DNA from: an uncultured Polaribacter sp.
GTDB taxonomy: Bacteria > Bacteroidota > Bacteroidia > Flavobacteriales > Flavobacteriaceae
NCBI GenBank assembly: GCA_943788045.1
Contig: CALSOT010000006.1
Location: 806,001 to 870,000 of the forward strand
Direction of reading: 5' to 3'
Length of the DNA: 64,000 bases
Shown here: piece after piece, positions 53,303 through 62,899 of the stretch
Position numbering within the stretch: the first letter of the stretch is position 1
How the letters are laid out: every line of letters starts with the position of its first letter
Program-made: the position numbers and the translations under genes
Notes under the pieces: model-generated
Told to the model about the DNA's origin: nothing
The model's database searches: none
Seen by the model: the letters and a program-made list of their open reading frames with translations, nothing else

Positions 53303-54832
53303 ATGAAAACAGAATTAATAATTCGTTCAAATTCATCTGATATTGATTTTGCCTTATTAAGAGATGGAAAACTTATTGAATTAAATAATGAAACTAGTGA
53401 TAACAAATTTTCTGTTGGCGATATTTTTTTAGCCAAAATAGGAAAGGTGTTGACTGGTTTAAATGCAGCCTTTGTAAATGTAGGTTACCCAAAAGATGGG
53501 TTTTTACATTATCATGATTTAGGTGCGCAAGTAAACTCATTAAATTCGTTCATTAAGAAAGTAAGCACAGGTAAGTATAAAGATTTCACTTTAAGTAACT
53601 TCCGAAAGGAAGAAGACATTAACAAAGACGGTAGTATTAATCAAGTACTAAAAACAGGGCAAAACCTATTAGTACAGATTGTAAAAGAACCAATTTCTAC
53701 AAAAGGACCTAGATTAAGTTCTGAGTTGTCTATAGCAGGTAGATTTTTGGTTTTAGTTCCTTTTTCTAACCGAGTTTCTGTTTCTCAAAAAATAGCAGAC
53801 CCAAAAGAAAAAGAACGTTTAAAAAGATTAGCAAAAAGCATTAAACCTAAGGGTTTTGGTGTTATTTTAAGAACTGTTGCTGAAGGGAAAAAAGTTGCAG
53901 AATTAGATAAAGATTTGCAAAACTCATTAAAACGTTGGCAAAAAATGTGTAAAAGTATACCAAATACAAATACACCAACAAAGATTTTAAGCGAGTTAAA
54001 CAGGGCATCTTCAATTTTAAGAGATGTAATGAATGATTCTTTCACTAGTATTGTAACAAATGATGAAACTTTGGCAGTAGAAATTAAAGAGTATTTGCAA
54101 GAAATTTATCCTGAAAAGGAAAAAATTGTAAAATTGCATAAGTCTGAAACTCCTATTTTTGAAAAATATGGAATAGAAAGACAAATTAAAACATCATTTG
54201 GTAAAACAGTTTCAATGAGTAGAGGCGCCTATTTAGTTATAGAGCATACCGAAGCTTTGCACGTTATTGATGTTAATAGCGGAAACCGTTCTAACAAAGC
54301 AGGTTCTCAAGAAGATACAGCATTAGAAGTAAATCTAATTTCAGCTACAGAAATAGCACGTCAGTTACAACTGCGTGATATGGGCGGAATTATAGTTGTA
54401 GATTTTATTGATATGCATAAATCTGAAAACAGAAATAAACTGTATCAGCATTTAAAAGACCAAATGGCTTTAGATAGAACAAAGCACAAAATATTACCTC
54501 CAAGTAAATTTGGATTGGTACAAATTACAAGACAAAGAGTAAGACCTGAGTTGAGTATAAAAACTACCGAACCCAACCCAAATAAAAATGGAGAAGTAGA
54601 AGCACCAATAGTTTTGTTAGATAAACTTGAGGCAGATTTAGAGAAGTATATGTTAAAATCTAAAAAGAAAAAGATACAATTGCATGTACATCCTTTTATT
54701 GCATCATATTTAACAAAAGGGGTGAATTCTATTCGTTTTAAATGGTATTTAAAACACAAAAAGTGGATTACAATTATACCTCGTGATGCTTACACATACT
54801 TGTATTATAGATTTAAATCGTCAAAAGATTAA
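53303..54832 (+). CDS. rng: Ribonuclease E/G family protein (RNase G)
   Basis: Single-strand endoribonuclease for mRNA turnover and rRNA maturation. It has 509 residues, RNase G length, without the long degradosome tail of RNase E. An S1-like domain covers about 35-125 (GDIFLAKIGKVLTGLNAAFVNVG in short pieces), the 5'-sensor region follows, GPRLSSELSIAGRFLVL is a family motif, and the DNase I-like catalytic domain has IDVNSGNRS and VVDFIDMH with the two metal-binding Asp residues. It follows an unusual three-hairpin leader. The terminator downstream is shared with a convergent gene. Confidence 0.95.
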   Translation: MKTELIIRSNSSDIDFALLRDGKLIELNNETSDNKFSVGDIFLAKIGKVLTGLNAAFVNVGYPKDGFLHYHDLGAQVNSLNSFIKKVSTGKYKDFTLSNFRKEEDINKDGSINQVLKTGQNLLVQIVKEPISTKGPRLSSELSIAGRFLVLVPFSNRVSVSQKIADPKEKERLKRLAKSIKPKGFGVILRTVAEGKKVAELDKDLQNSLKRWQKMCKSIPNTNTPTKILSELNRASSILRDVMNDSFTSIVTNDETLAVEIKEYLQEIYPEKEKIVKLHKSETPIFEKYGIERQIKTSFGKTVSMSRGAYLVIEHTEALHVIDVNSGNRSNKAGSQEDTALEVNLISATEIARQLQLRDMGGIIVVDFIDMHKSENRNKLYQHLKDQMALDRTKHKILPPSKFGLVQITRQRVRPELSIKTTEPNPNKNGEVEAPIVLLDKLEADLEKYMLKSKKKKIQLHVHPFIASYLTKGVNSIRFKWYLKHKKWITIIPRDAYTYLYYRFKSSKD

Positions 54833-54868
54833 TTTTTATAAAATAATAAGGCAATAATTTTTTATCAA

Positions 54869-54900
54869 AAAACCCCGTAACTTTTAAGTTACGGGGTTTT
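54869..54900. terminator. Strong bidirectional terminator between rng and the convergent nuclease gene
   Basis: A 15-bp perfect stem (AAAACCCCGTAACTT, loop TT, AAGTTACGGGGTTTT) with A-run upstream and T-run downstream, midway between the two convergent stops. Confidence 0.93.
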
Positions 54901-54925
54901 GTTATTTATAAACAGGTCTAATTTA

Positions 54926-55978
54926 TTACTTTTCTCTAATTAAATACATGTAAACAGGGTAATGATCTGAGTAACCACCTGTGTAGTTTCCGTTAGAAAA
55001 ACTTCTAAAAGGATATCCTTTATATTTTCCTTTTTTTGTGGTTAAGAAACTTTTGTTAAAAACCATTGCTTTAAACATTTTATAAGTAGAAAAATCTTTT
55101 TCACCCTTATCTAATAAAGGAGACGTAAAATAAATCATATCAAATAAGTTTATCTTATCTCTATATTTTAAGGTGTTAAACCCTCTTCTAAACATATCTT
55201 CATAAGGGTTAAATAAATCCCCTTCAGTTACATTTTTCTTTTTACTTTTTGTTTTTAATACCTTCTTAAAACTAGAATTTGTAGGGTCATCATTAAAATC
55301 TCCCATAACTAATATTTTTGCTTTTGGATCTTGTTTTTTGACTTGTTCTATTATTTTTAAATTTTGATAAGCAGCTTTTTCCCTAGAAGGTCTACTTGCA
55401 GCTTCACCGCCTCTTCGAGAAGGCCAATGATTTACAATTAGGTGTATTAATTCATCATCTAAGTAACCGGAAACTAAAAGTTGATCCCTTGTATAAACTT
55501 TAAAGTTATCTCTAAAAATATTAGGATTAAATACTTCGTGATGAATTGGTTTAAAGTATTTTTTTTGATACAACAGCGCAACATCAATTCCTCTTTTGTC
55601 TGGAGAATCATAATGAACAATTCCGTAGTCTTTTTTTACTAAATGTTTTGAATGTACAAGGTCTTCTAAAACACTAAGGTTTTCAACTTCAGAAACACCA
55701 ATAATGGCAGGACTTGTATTTGATTTTTCTTTTCCGATTTGAGCAATTGTACTCGCTAGCTTATCAATTTTGTCCCAATATACTTTCGATCTATTAAATT
55801 TTAATTCCATCATAGGACTCTTTTCATCTTCCTTAGTAACATCATTAATAGTGTCAAATAAGTTTTCAACATTATAAAAAGCGATGGTTCTAATAGTATA
55901 TTTTTTTCCGTTTTTCTGAGAAAAAATAGTTGTAATTGATATTGAAAAGATAAGAAGGAAAAATATTTTTTTACTCAT
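54926..55978 (-). CDS. Secreted endonuclease/exonuclease/phosphatase-family protein
   Basis: 350 residues with a signal peptide (FFLLIFSISITTIFSQ). AFYNVENLFDTIND is the EEP start with the catalytic Asn and Glu region, IIGVSEVENLSVL holds the metal-binding Glu, VNHWPSRRGGEAASRP is a loop typical of the Bacteroidota group, LVMGDFNDDPTN holds the Asp-x-Asn pair, and GYSDHYPVYMYL the final Asp-His. All catalytic residues are present. It is exported and divergent from the TonB receptor, 129 bases away; nuclease or phosphodiesterase action on scavenged nucleic acid is likely but inferred. Confidence 0.92.
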   Translation of the reverse strand: MSKKIFFLLIFSISITTIFSQKNGKKYTIRTIAFYNVENLFDTINDVTKEDEKSPMMELKFNRSKVYWDKIDKLASTIAQIGKEKSNTSPAIIGVSEVENLSVLEDLVHSKHLVKKDYGIVHYDSPDKRGIDVALLYQKKYFKPIHHEVFNPNIFRDNFKVYTRDQLLVSGYLDDELIHLIVNHWPSRRGGEAASRPSREKAAYQNLKIIEQVKKQDPKAKILVMGDFNDDPTNSSFKKVLKTKSKKKNVTEGDLFNPYEDMFRRGFNTLKYRDKINLFDMIYFTSPLLDKGEKDFSTYKMFKAMVFNKSFLTTKKGKYKGYPFRSFSNGNYTGGYSDHYPVYMYLIREK

Positions 55979-56107
55979 TTTTATGGTTTTTTTGCTACTG
56001 TAAAAATAATAAAATCAGTCGGTTTTAGGTGTTTCATAATTTACTTTTTACGAATGTTAAAGATTTTTTAACTAACTTGTGAATGCTAGAAAAAGAAAAA
56101 AAATTTT

Positions 56108-58864
56108 ATGAAAAAAAATGTTATGGCAACTTGTTTGCTATTAGCCTGTTTTTTTGGGGCTAATGGGCAAAACAAATTGAAGGGAATTATTGTAGGTGAT
56201 GATTCTGAAAAACCACTTCAAGGTGTTTTAATAAAAATAAAAAACACCATTAAAAATGAAACTACAGATTTAAACGGTTACTTTCTTATTAAAGATTTTC
56301 AGAATGGAAAATCTATTTTAGAAATAAAATTCTCTGGGTACGAAACTCAAAATATTCCAATAGAGCTTTTTGGTAAAACTATAGATTTAGGAGTTATTAC
56401 ACTTTTTAAAAACCTTTCTGAAGATCAAGATTTAAGTTTAATCACTATAACGGACGACGAGTTAAATAATGATGTAAGTTCTGCTGATAATATATCAGGA
56501 TTACTGCAATCATCGATGGATATTTTTCTAAGAACAGCCGCTTTTGAGTTTAGTTCCTCATTTTTTAGAGTGAAAGGTTTAGATTCTGGAAATGGAAAAG
56601 TGCTAATTAATGGCATTGAAATGAATAAAATTTATGATGGTAGAGCGCAATGGGGTAACTGGGGAGGTTTGAATGATGTGCTCAGAAATCAAGAATTTAG
56701 AAGTGGTTTAACACCTTCGGATGTGACTTTTGGAGGTCTTTTGGGTTCCAAAAATATGAATACAAGGGCTTCTGAACAAAGACCTGGAACTCGAGTTTCT
56801 TACTCATCATCAAACAGAAGTTATCAGCATAGATTTATGGCTACACATTCTACAGGAACTTTAAAAAATGGTTGGGCATTTACTTTTTCAGGAAGTAGAA
56901 GAGCAGGTAACGAGGGGTTTAATGATGCTACATCTTATAATGCGTATTCTTTTTTTACATCCATAGATAAAAAAATATCAGATAATAGTAGCCTTTCTTT
57001 TACAGGAATTTTTACACCCAATAGGAGAGGGAAATCATCACCAAATACTCAAGAAGTATATGATTTAAAAGGTATAAAATATAATGATTATTGGGGGTTT
57101 TTGAATGGAAAACAAACAAATTCAAGAATTAAAGAAGTAAGTGAACCGATTTTAATGTTGAACCATTATTGGGATATTTCCGAAAAAACATCAATAAATA
57201 CAAATATTGCATATCAATTTGGTAAAATAGGAAACAGTAGAATTGATTATAATACCGGAGCGAACCCAAGTCCTACATATTACCAAACACTACCAAGTTA
57301 TTTTTTAAGAAATGAAGATTATAGAAATGCATACGAAACACAGAGAAATTTTCTAAATAAAGGACAAATAGATTGGAATCGAATTTTTGATGCCAATACT
57401 ACAAATGCAAATGCAGGTTTAGAGAATGCTTATGTTTTATATGAAGATAGAAATGATGATAAATTATTCATAGTAAATACTATTTTAAGTAAAGAAATAA
57501 ATAGTCACATCTTAATAAATGGTAAGGTTGGCTTTAAACGGCTACAATCTCAAAACTTTGCAGAAGTTATAGATTTATTAGGTGGAGACGCTTATTTAGA
57601 TATTGATCCTTTTGGAGCTACAGAAGATGAAAAACAAAACAATCTTCTAAATCCCAATAGATTGGTTGGTAAAGGAGATACATTTAAGTATAATTTTAAC
57701 TTGAATTCTACTATTATTTCATCTTTTGCACAAGCTCAATTTAATTACAATAAAGTAGATTTTTATGGTGCAGTAAGATTTTCTAATACAATGCATCAGA
57801 GAGAAGGTTTGTATAAAAATGGTGGGTTTTCTGAAACTTCTCTAGGAAAATCAAAAGAACAGAAATTTACAAATTATGGAGTTAAATCTGGTGTGACTTA
57901 TAAAATTACAGGTCGTCATTTAGTAGATATAAATGCAGCCTATTTAACCACTGCACCAACTATTAGAAATACATTTTCTAATTCAAGAGAGAACAATAAT
58001 GTTGTGTTTGATTTGAAGAGTGAAAAAACGTTGTCTACAGATATAAGTTATGTTTTTAGAAACCCAATAATTACATCAAAAGTAACTGCTTATTATACAT
58101 CAATAAAGGATGCTACAGAAATTTCATTCTATTTTGCTGATGGAGTTGGGGGAGATAACACTGCTTTTGTGCAAGAAATTCTTAGCGGAATTAATAAAAA
58201 ACATTTGGGTTTAGAGTTTGGCATAGAAGCGCAAGTAACATCAACCTTTAAATTAAAAGGAGCAGCCTCTATTGGACAATTTACCTATGACAATAATCCT
58301 AATTTAGTTTTAACAACAGAAGCAGATACCGAATCTTTATCGGCAGGTTTTATTGATGGGTATAAGGACTTTGGTGAAGCAAACCTCAAAAACTATAAGC
58401 TGGCCGCCGGACCACAAAACGCCTATTCTTTCGGGTTTGAATACAGAGACCCAGATTATTGGTGGTTGGGAGCAACCGTAAATTTTTTCAGCAATACCTT
58501 TATAGATATTTCCCCACTAAATAGATCTAAGAATTTTTATTTAGATGATGATGGTTTGCCTTTTTTAGATTATGATAAAACAATCGCAAAAGAACTTTTA
58601 ACACAAGAAAAATTTAGTGACTATTCTGTTGTAAACCTTGTTGGAGGTAAGTCACTTAAAATTAAAGATTATTATTTAAGTGTATTTGCAACAGTAAACA
58701 ATTTGTTGAATAAAACTTATAAATCTGGTGGATTTGAACAAGGTAGAAATGCAAATTATAGACAATTAAAAGAAGATAAATCTTTAGATAAACCAATTTT
58801 TGGAAGCAAATATTGGTACGGTAGAGGCACAACTTATTTTTTGAATGTGAGTATTAGTTTTTAA
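56108..58864 (+). CDS. TonB-dependent receptor with carboxypeptidase-like N-terminal domain
   Basis: 918 residues. Signal peptide (ATCLLLACFFGANGQ), then a carboxypeptidase-like regulatory domain at about 22-105 (GDDSEKPLQGVLIKIKNT, TDLNGYFLIKDF). A plug domain follows (FEFSSSFFRVKGLDSGNGK in short pieces: FRVKGLDSGN, VLINGIEM) and a 22-strand-type barrel ending with an aromatic C-terminus (YFLNVSISF). It imports a bound ligand across the outer membrane with TonB energy. It is followed after 23 bases by a DUF5689 lipoprotein, which is likely its surface partner. The ligand is unknown; a secreted EEP nuclease next door suggests a nucleic-acid fragment. Confidence 0.92.
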   Translation: MKKNVMATCLLLACFFGANGQNKLKGIIVGDDSEKPLQGVLIKIKNTIKNETTDLNGYFLIKDFQNGKSILEIKFSGYETQNIPIELFGKTIDLGVITLFKNLSEDQDLSLITITDDELNNDVSSADNISGLLQSSMDIFLRTAAFEFSSSFFRVKGLDSGNGKVLINGIEMNKIYDGRAQWGNWGGLNDVLRNQEFRSGLTPSDVTFGGLLGSKNMNTRASEQRPGTRVSYSSSNRSYQHRFMATHSTGTLKNGWAFTFSGSRRAGNEGFNDATSYNAYSFFTSIDKKISDNSSLSFTGIFTPNRRGKSSPNTQEVYDLKGIKYNDYWGFLNGKQTNSRIKEVSEPILMLNHYWDISEKTSINTNIAYQFGKIGNSRIDYNTGANPSPTYYQTLPSYFLRNEDYRNAYETQRNFLNKGQIDWNRIFDANTTNANAGLENAYVLYEDRNDDKLFIVNTILSKEINSHILINGKVGFKRLQSQNFAEVIDLLGGDAYLDIDPFGATEDEKQNNLLNPNRLVGKGDTFKYNFNLNSTIISSFAQAQFNYNKVDFYGAVRFSNTMHQREGLYKNGGFSETSLGKSKEQKFTNYGVKSGVTYKITGRHLVDINAAYLTTAPTIRNTFSNSRENNNVVFDLKSEKTLSTDISYVFRNPIITSKVTAYYTSIKDATEISFYFADGVGGDNTAFVQEILSGINKKHLGLEFGIEAQVTSTFKLKGAASIGQFTYDNNPNLVLTTEADTESLSAGFIDGYKDFGEANLKNYKLAAGPQNAYSFGFEYRDPDYWWLGATVNFFSNTFIDISPLNRSKNFYLDDDGLPFLDYDKTIAKELLTQEKFSDYSVVNLVGGKSLKIKDYYLSVFATVNNLLNKTYKSGGFEQGRNANYRQLKEDKSLDKPIFGSKYWYGRGTTYFLNVSISF

Positions 58865-58887
58865 TAAAAATTTTAAAAAAAGAGAAA

Positions 58888-60309
58888 ATGAAAATAAATA
58901 AAATAACCAATGTACTATTTTTTGTAATAATTACTATTTTTTTTATGACCTGTGTAGAAGATAATGATTTTACAATTCCAGAAAGTTTAGGTATTGAAGA
59001 AAATGAGGGTGTCGCAAAAATTTTAGATAGTATTAATGAAGGAACACTTCAGTTGAAAACAATACAGCAAGTAAAAGAATTATACATAATAGGCAATGAC
59101 CCTTTAGAGGTTACATCTAACATTGTAGTTAAAGGATATGTTATTTCTTCGGACAAATCTGGGAATTTCTATAAAGAGTTTTATATGCAAGATGCTCCAG
59201 AAAATCCAACTGCTGGAATAAAAATTGCTTTAAATTTAAGTAATAGTTATAATAAATTTAATGTCGGTAGAGAGATATATATTCGTTTAAAAGGATTATA
59301 TATTGGTGAAACAAATTCAGGAAATGGAATAATTACAATTGGAGGAAAAGTAAAAAATACAGATATTACAGAAATTGAAAACGTTACGGTAAACCAAATT
59401 CCTAATCATATTTATCGATCAGAAACTACAAAAGAAATAATTCCTAAAGTGATAGATTTTGCTCAGATAAATGAAACTAATATTGGAACTTTTATTTCAC
59501 TAGAAAATGTATTTTTTGATGCTCAATTATCAGGTAAATCCTATGTAGATCCAAAAGAAGATTTTGATACACAACGTAAAATTCAAACTTGTTTAGGTTT
59601 AGGTTATGATGAGTTGTTATTAGAAACGAGTTCTTTTTCACGTTTTTCAAATGAAACGTTGCCAGAAAAAGCAGGAAGCATAAACGCGGTCGTATCGAAA
59701 GATTTTGGAGGAAATTTTATCGTATTGAATTTAAATAACACCAATGATGTTGTTATGGATGAAGAAAGATGTTCACCGCTACCAGTAGCAGATTTTACAA
59801 CAATCTTATTGGATGAAAATTTTGATGAACAATCTGGTGATATAGATGTTTTAAATTGGATTAATTATCGTGAAAAAGGCACAAAATCTTGGAGATCTTA
59901 TAAAGATTCTTATGCGCAAAGTAAAGCTGCTAGAGTGGGCTCTAAAAATTCTGGAGATTTAAGTACAATCTCTTGGTTAATTACAAAAGAAATTAATTTA
60001 GACACAACATCACAAGAGTTTTTGTCTTTTGAAACTTCAAATAGTTTTGCAAATGGTAGTGATTTAGAAGTGTTAATTTCTACAGATTTTAATGGAGAAG
60101 AAGACAATATAACAGCCGCTAATTGGACTCTTTTACCTGCAAAAATAGTTTCTGATGGAGAGGGTTATAAAAATTGGGTTCATTCCACATATATTGATTT
60201 ATCATCCTATTCGGGGACTGCTTACATTGCTTTTAAGTATTTAGGAAATAGTAATGTGAATTTTGATGGAACTTATGAGTTAGATAATATTGTTATTAAT
60301 GCCAAGTAA
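58888..60309 (+). CDS. DUF5689 lipoprotein with C-terminal choice-of-anchor-like domain
   Basis: 473 residues. Lipoprotein signal with box FFMTC, so it is membrane-anchored, probably on the cell surface. Residues 50-300 (NIVVKGYVISSDKSGNFYKEF, VGREIYIRLKGLYIG, GTFISLENVFFDA) form two OB-fold-like parts typical of DUF5689, a family related to nucleic-acid-binding OB folds. The last 155 residues (LLDENFDEQSGDIDVLNW, AFKYLGNSNVNFDGTYELDNI) look like a choice-of-anchor J beta-sandwich. Co-transcribed with the TonB receptor. Probably a ligand-capturing surface protein. Confidence 0.85.
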   Translation: MKINKITNVLFFVIITIFFMTCVEDNDFTIPESLGIEENEGVAKILDSINEGTLQLKTIQQVKELYIIGNDPLEVTSNIVVKGYVISSDKSGNFYKEFYMQDAPENPTAGIKIALNLSNSYNKFNVGREIYIRLKGLYIGETNSGNGIITIGGKVKNTDITEIENVTVNQIPNHIYRSETTKEIIPKVIDFAQINETNIGTFISLENVFFDAQLSGKSYVDPKEDFDTQRKIQTCLGLGYDELLLETSSFSRFSNETLPEKAGSINAVVSKDFGGNFIVLNLNNTNDVVMDEERCSPLPVADFTTILLDENFDEQSGDIDVLNWINYREKGTKSWRSYKDSYAQSKAARVGSKNSGDLSTISWLITKEINLDTTSQEFLSFETSNSFANGSDLEVLISTDFNGEEDNITAANWTLLPAKIVSDGEGYKNWVHSTYIDLSSYSGTAYIAFKYLGNSNVNFDGTYELDNIVINAK

Positions 60310-60358
60310 TAAATAAAATTTAATGTATAGTAATTAGGTTTTCTAATCTTTTACGAAC

Positions 60359-60388
60359 TTGTTTCAAGACGGGTTTTTCTTATTTTTG
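60359..60388 (+). promoter_or_regulatory. Consensus promoter TTG-N19-TATTTTTG abutting the mce start codon
   Basis: TTG at 60359-60361, a 19-base spacer and an exact TAnnTTTG element at 60381-60388. The ATG of mce is at 60393, only four bases after the element, so transcription should start at or next to the ATG. This is the best-spaced promoter seen in the window. Confidence 0.65.
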
Positions 60389-60392
60389 TATT

Positions 60393-60794
60393 ATGGAAAA
60401 AATTGAACACATTGGCATTGCTGTTAGGGATTTAGATAAATCGAATCAACTGTTTGCTTCACTTCTAGGGAAATCTCATTACAAAACGGAAGAAGTTGCT
60501 TCCGAAGGAGTAAAAACATCGTTTTTTCAATCAGGTCCGAATAAAATAGAATTATTAGAAGCAACAAGTCCAGAAAGTCCTATTGCTAAGTTTATAGAAA
60601 AAAAAGGAGAGGGCGTTCATCATATTGCATTTGCTGTTAATGATATAGAGTCAGAAATAAAAAGGCTTCAAAAAGAAGGTTTTGTTGTTTTAAATAAAAC
60701 ACCCAAAAAAGGTGCAGATAACAAATTAGTAGCATTTTTACATCCAAAATCTACAAATGGTGTTCTTATTGAGTTATGCCAAGAAATAGATTAG
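60393..60794 (+). CDS. mce: Methylmalonyl-CoA epimerase
   Basis: Interconverts the R and S forms of methylmalonyl-CoA in propionate metabolism. It has 133 residues, the usual size, with two VOC modules. IEHIGIAVRDLDKS holds the first metal His, EGVHHIAFAVNDIESE the second His, and GVLIELCQ the Glu. The start MEKIEHIGIAV matches the family, so a downstream start is unlikely although the promoter is very close. Transcript boundaries suggest it is a single gene. Confidence 0.95.
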   Translation: MEKIEHIGIAVRDLDKSNQLFASLLGKSHYKTEEVASEGVKTSFFQSGPNKIELLEATSPESPIAKFIEKKGEGVHHIAFAVNDIESEIKRLQKEGFVVLNKTPKKGADNKLVAFLHPKSTNGVLIELCQEID

Positions 60795-60869
60795 TTAAAT
60801 TACTGCCAACTCTTACTGTCAAATGCATTCTAATTATTATCTTGCGAGCTAATAAAAACCAAACTATAG

Positions 60870-61748
60870 ATGTCTTCTAAATTTGATTCTTATCAAAAAC
60901 GACGACTGCAATCTTCTTACTTTTCAGTGGTAATAAGTATTGCTTTAGTTCTTTTTATGGTTGGTGTTTTAGGGTTGGTTTTATTAAAATCAACTTTAGT
61001 TGCAAACCGTGTAAAAGAAAAAGTAGCAATAACTTTATTTTTAAAGGACGATGTTACTACTAAAAATAGAAACGATTTAAAAGCATCTTTGCAGAAGGAG
61101 GAATTCACCAAAACAATTATTTACACAAGTAAAGAAAAGGCAGCAAAAATTTATAGCAAAGAAATTGGTGAAGATTTTCTAAAGTTTTTAGGAAAAAATC
61201 CATTAAAAAACGGAATAGATATTTACCTTAAAGCAGATTTTGTTACTCCTGAAAAAGTACAAGAAATAGAAGAACGTTTTCTTAAAAACGCTTTTGTAGC
61301 CAATGTTTCTTATGACAAAACGTTAATTAATTTACTAGTTAAAAATATTAAAAGAATTAGTTTTTGGCTTTTGGTTTTTAACGTATTTTTTGGTCTTGTA
61401 TCTATGATATTAATTAATAGTTCAATTAGACTTTCTATTTATTCTAAACGTTTTAATATTAAAACCATGCAAATGGTTGGCGCGACTAAGGGTTTTATTA
61501 GAAAACCTTTTATTTGGAGAGGTATAAAATTAGGAATGATTGGAGCAATTATAGCCTTAATTGGTTTGGCTTTTGTTATTTATTATATAGATAAATATGT
61601 ACCAAGTTTAGAACTAATTGAAGATTATATTACTTTAGGATATTTAATAGGAGGCGTTTTAGTTTCAGCTTTTTTCATTACTTGGATAAGTACTTTTTTT
61701 GCAACACAACGGTTCTTAAACTTACAAACAGAAGAACTTTACTATTAA
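60870..61748 (+). CDS. ftsX: Cell division protein FtsX
   Basis: 292 residues. A first membrane helix at about 18-40 (VVISIALVLFMVGVLGLVLL), a periplasmic ECD of about 120 residues (VKEKVAITLFLKDDV), then three more helices in the FtsX/MacB-like domain (LINSSIRLSIYSKRFNIKTM in shorter form: RLSIYSKRF, MQMVGATKGFIRKPFIWRG). It works with FtsE and activates EnvC-type amidase regulators; an envC-like gene is at 43002. ftsE is not adjacent, as is common in Bacteroidota. It forms a run with DUF3098, uppP and perhaps truB. Confidence 0.95.
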   Translation: MSSKFDSYQKRRLQSSYFSVVISIALVLFMVGVLGLVLLKSTLVANRVKEKVAITLFLKDDVTTKNRNDLKASLQKEEFTKTIIYTSKEKAAKIYSKEIGEDFLKFLGKNPLKNGIDIYLKADFVTPEKVQEIEERFLKNAFVANVSYDKTLINLLVKNIKRISFWLLVFNVFFGLVSMILINSSIRLSIYSKRFNIKTMQMVGATKGFIRKPFIWRGIKLGMIGAIIALIGLAFVIYYIDKYVPSLELIEDYITLGYLIGGVLVSAFFITWISTFFATQRFLNLQTEELYY

Positions 61749-61752
61749 TAAT

Positions 61753-61995
61753 ATGGAAAACGAAAATATACAAAAACCAACATTTTTATTTGGTAAAAGA
61801 AATTATAAAATAATGATAGTTGGTATCATATTTATTACTCTTGGCTTTATATTTATGTCAGGTGGAGGAAGTGATAATCCGGAAGTTTTTAATAATGAAA
61901 TATACAACTGGCAACGTATTCGTTTAGCGCCAACTTTAGTAATTATAGGTTTAGCAATTGAAATTTATGCAATTTTAGCAAACCCTAAAAAATAA
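61753..61995 (+). CDS. DUF3098 membrane protein
   Basis: 80 residues with two membrane helices (KIMIVGIIFITLGFIFMSGG and LAPTLVIIGLAIEIYAILA). The loop SGGGSDNPEVFNNEIYNW is the signature of DUF3098. It lies between ftsX and uppP, three and two bases from its neighbours, a placement that is constant in Flavobacteriaceae. The function is unknown; the context suggests cell-envelope or division. Confidence 0.92.
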   Translation: MENENIQKPTFLFGKRNYKIMIVGIIFITLGFIFMSGGGSDNPEVFNNEIYNWQRIRLAPTLVIIGLAIEIYAILANPKK

Positions 61996-61997
61996 GA

Positions 61998-62792
61998 ATG
62001 GATATTATAGAAGCGATTATTTTAGGAATCATTCAAGGTTTAACAGAGTTTTTACCGGTTTCTTCAAGTGGACATTTAGAGCTTGCCAAAGCAATTTTAG
62101 GAGATACTTCTGTGCCAGAAGAAAGTTTAACTTTTACAGTAGTTTTGCACTTTGCAACAGCATTAAGCACTTTAGTTATATTCAGAAAAGAGGTAGCAGA
62201 AATTATTAAAGGATTATTTCAGTTTAAATGGAATGACGAATTTAAGTTTTCCGTGAAAATTATTCTTTCTATGATTCCAGCAGTTTTTGTTGGTTTGTTG
62301 TTTGAGGAAGAATTAGAGTCTTTTTTTGGCGGAAAAATATTACTAGTTGGAGTAATGTTATTAATAACAGCTCTTCTTTTATTATTGGCTGATAAAGCAA
62401 AAAACACAAATAAAGAAGTAACATTTTCTAATTCGGTAATTATTGGAATCTCTCAAGCAATTGCAATGTTGCCTGGAATTTCGCGATCTGGTGCAACAAT
62501 TTCTACCTCAGTTTTATTGGGTATTGATAGAACAAGAGCAGCAAAATTCTCGTTTTTAATGGTAGTTCCTCTAATTTTTGGAAAAATTGGAAAAGATTTA
62601 TTAGGAGGAGATCTAAGTTTTCATTCTTCAGACATTATTCCTATTTCAGCAGGTTTTATAGCTGCTTTTTTTGCGGGATTATTAGCTTGCAAATGGATGA
62701 TAGCTTTAGTTAAAAAAAGTAAATTGTCCTACTTTTCACTATACTGTGCAATAGTTGGTTTTATTGCCATTGTTTATGCTCTTTTAAATTAG
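61998..62792 (+). CDS. uppP: Undecaprenyl-diphosphatase
   Basis: Regenerates undecaprenyl phosphate, the lipid carrier for peptidoglycan and for the polysaccharide locus of this window. It has 264 residues with about eight membrane helices. GIIQGLTEFLPVSSSGHLEL carries the catalytic Glu and Ser-His pair (quoted as EFLPVSSSGHLEL), and ALAMLPGISRSGATIS-type text here reads AMLPGISRSGATIST with the catalytic Arg. The identification is secure. Confidence 0.96.
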   Translation: MDIIEAIILGIIQGLTEFLPVSSSGHLELAKAILGDTSVPEESLTFTVVLHFATALSTLVIFRKEVAEIIKGLFQFKWNDEFKFSVKIILSMIPAVFVGLLFEEELESFFGGKILLVGVMLLITALLLLLADKAKNTNKEVTFSNSVIIGISQAIAMLPGISRSGATISTSVLLGIDRTRAAKFSFLMVVPLIFGKIGKDLLGGDLSFHSSDIIPISAGFIAAFFAGLLACKWMIALVKKSKLSYFSLYCAIVGFIAIVYALLN

Positions 62793-62899
62793 TTTAAAAA
62801 TTGCGAAGCAATACATTAAAATTTGCAAGCTAAACTATTACCTTGTTTTTATCAAAGCCTTAAAGAAAACTTAGCTTCATAATAAATTTAGAACATATA

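Noticed and set aside
53203..53340. A 45-codon frame from a TTG, overlapping the start of rng
   Set aside because: No ATG and no recognisable motif; the three perfect hairpins in the same stretch argue for RNA structure. Kept open only if homologous peptides are found.
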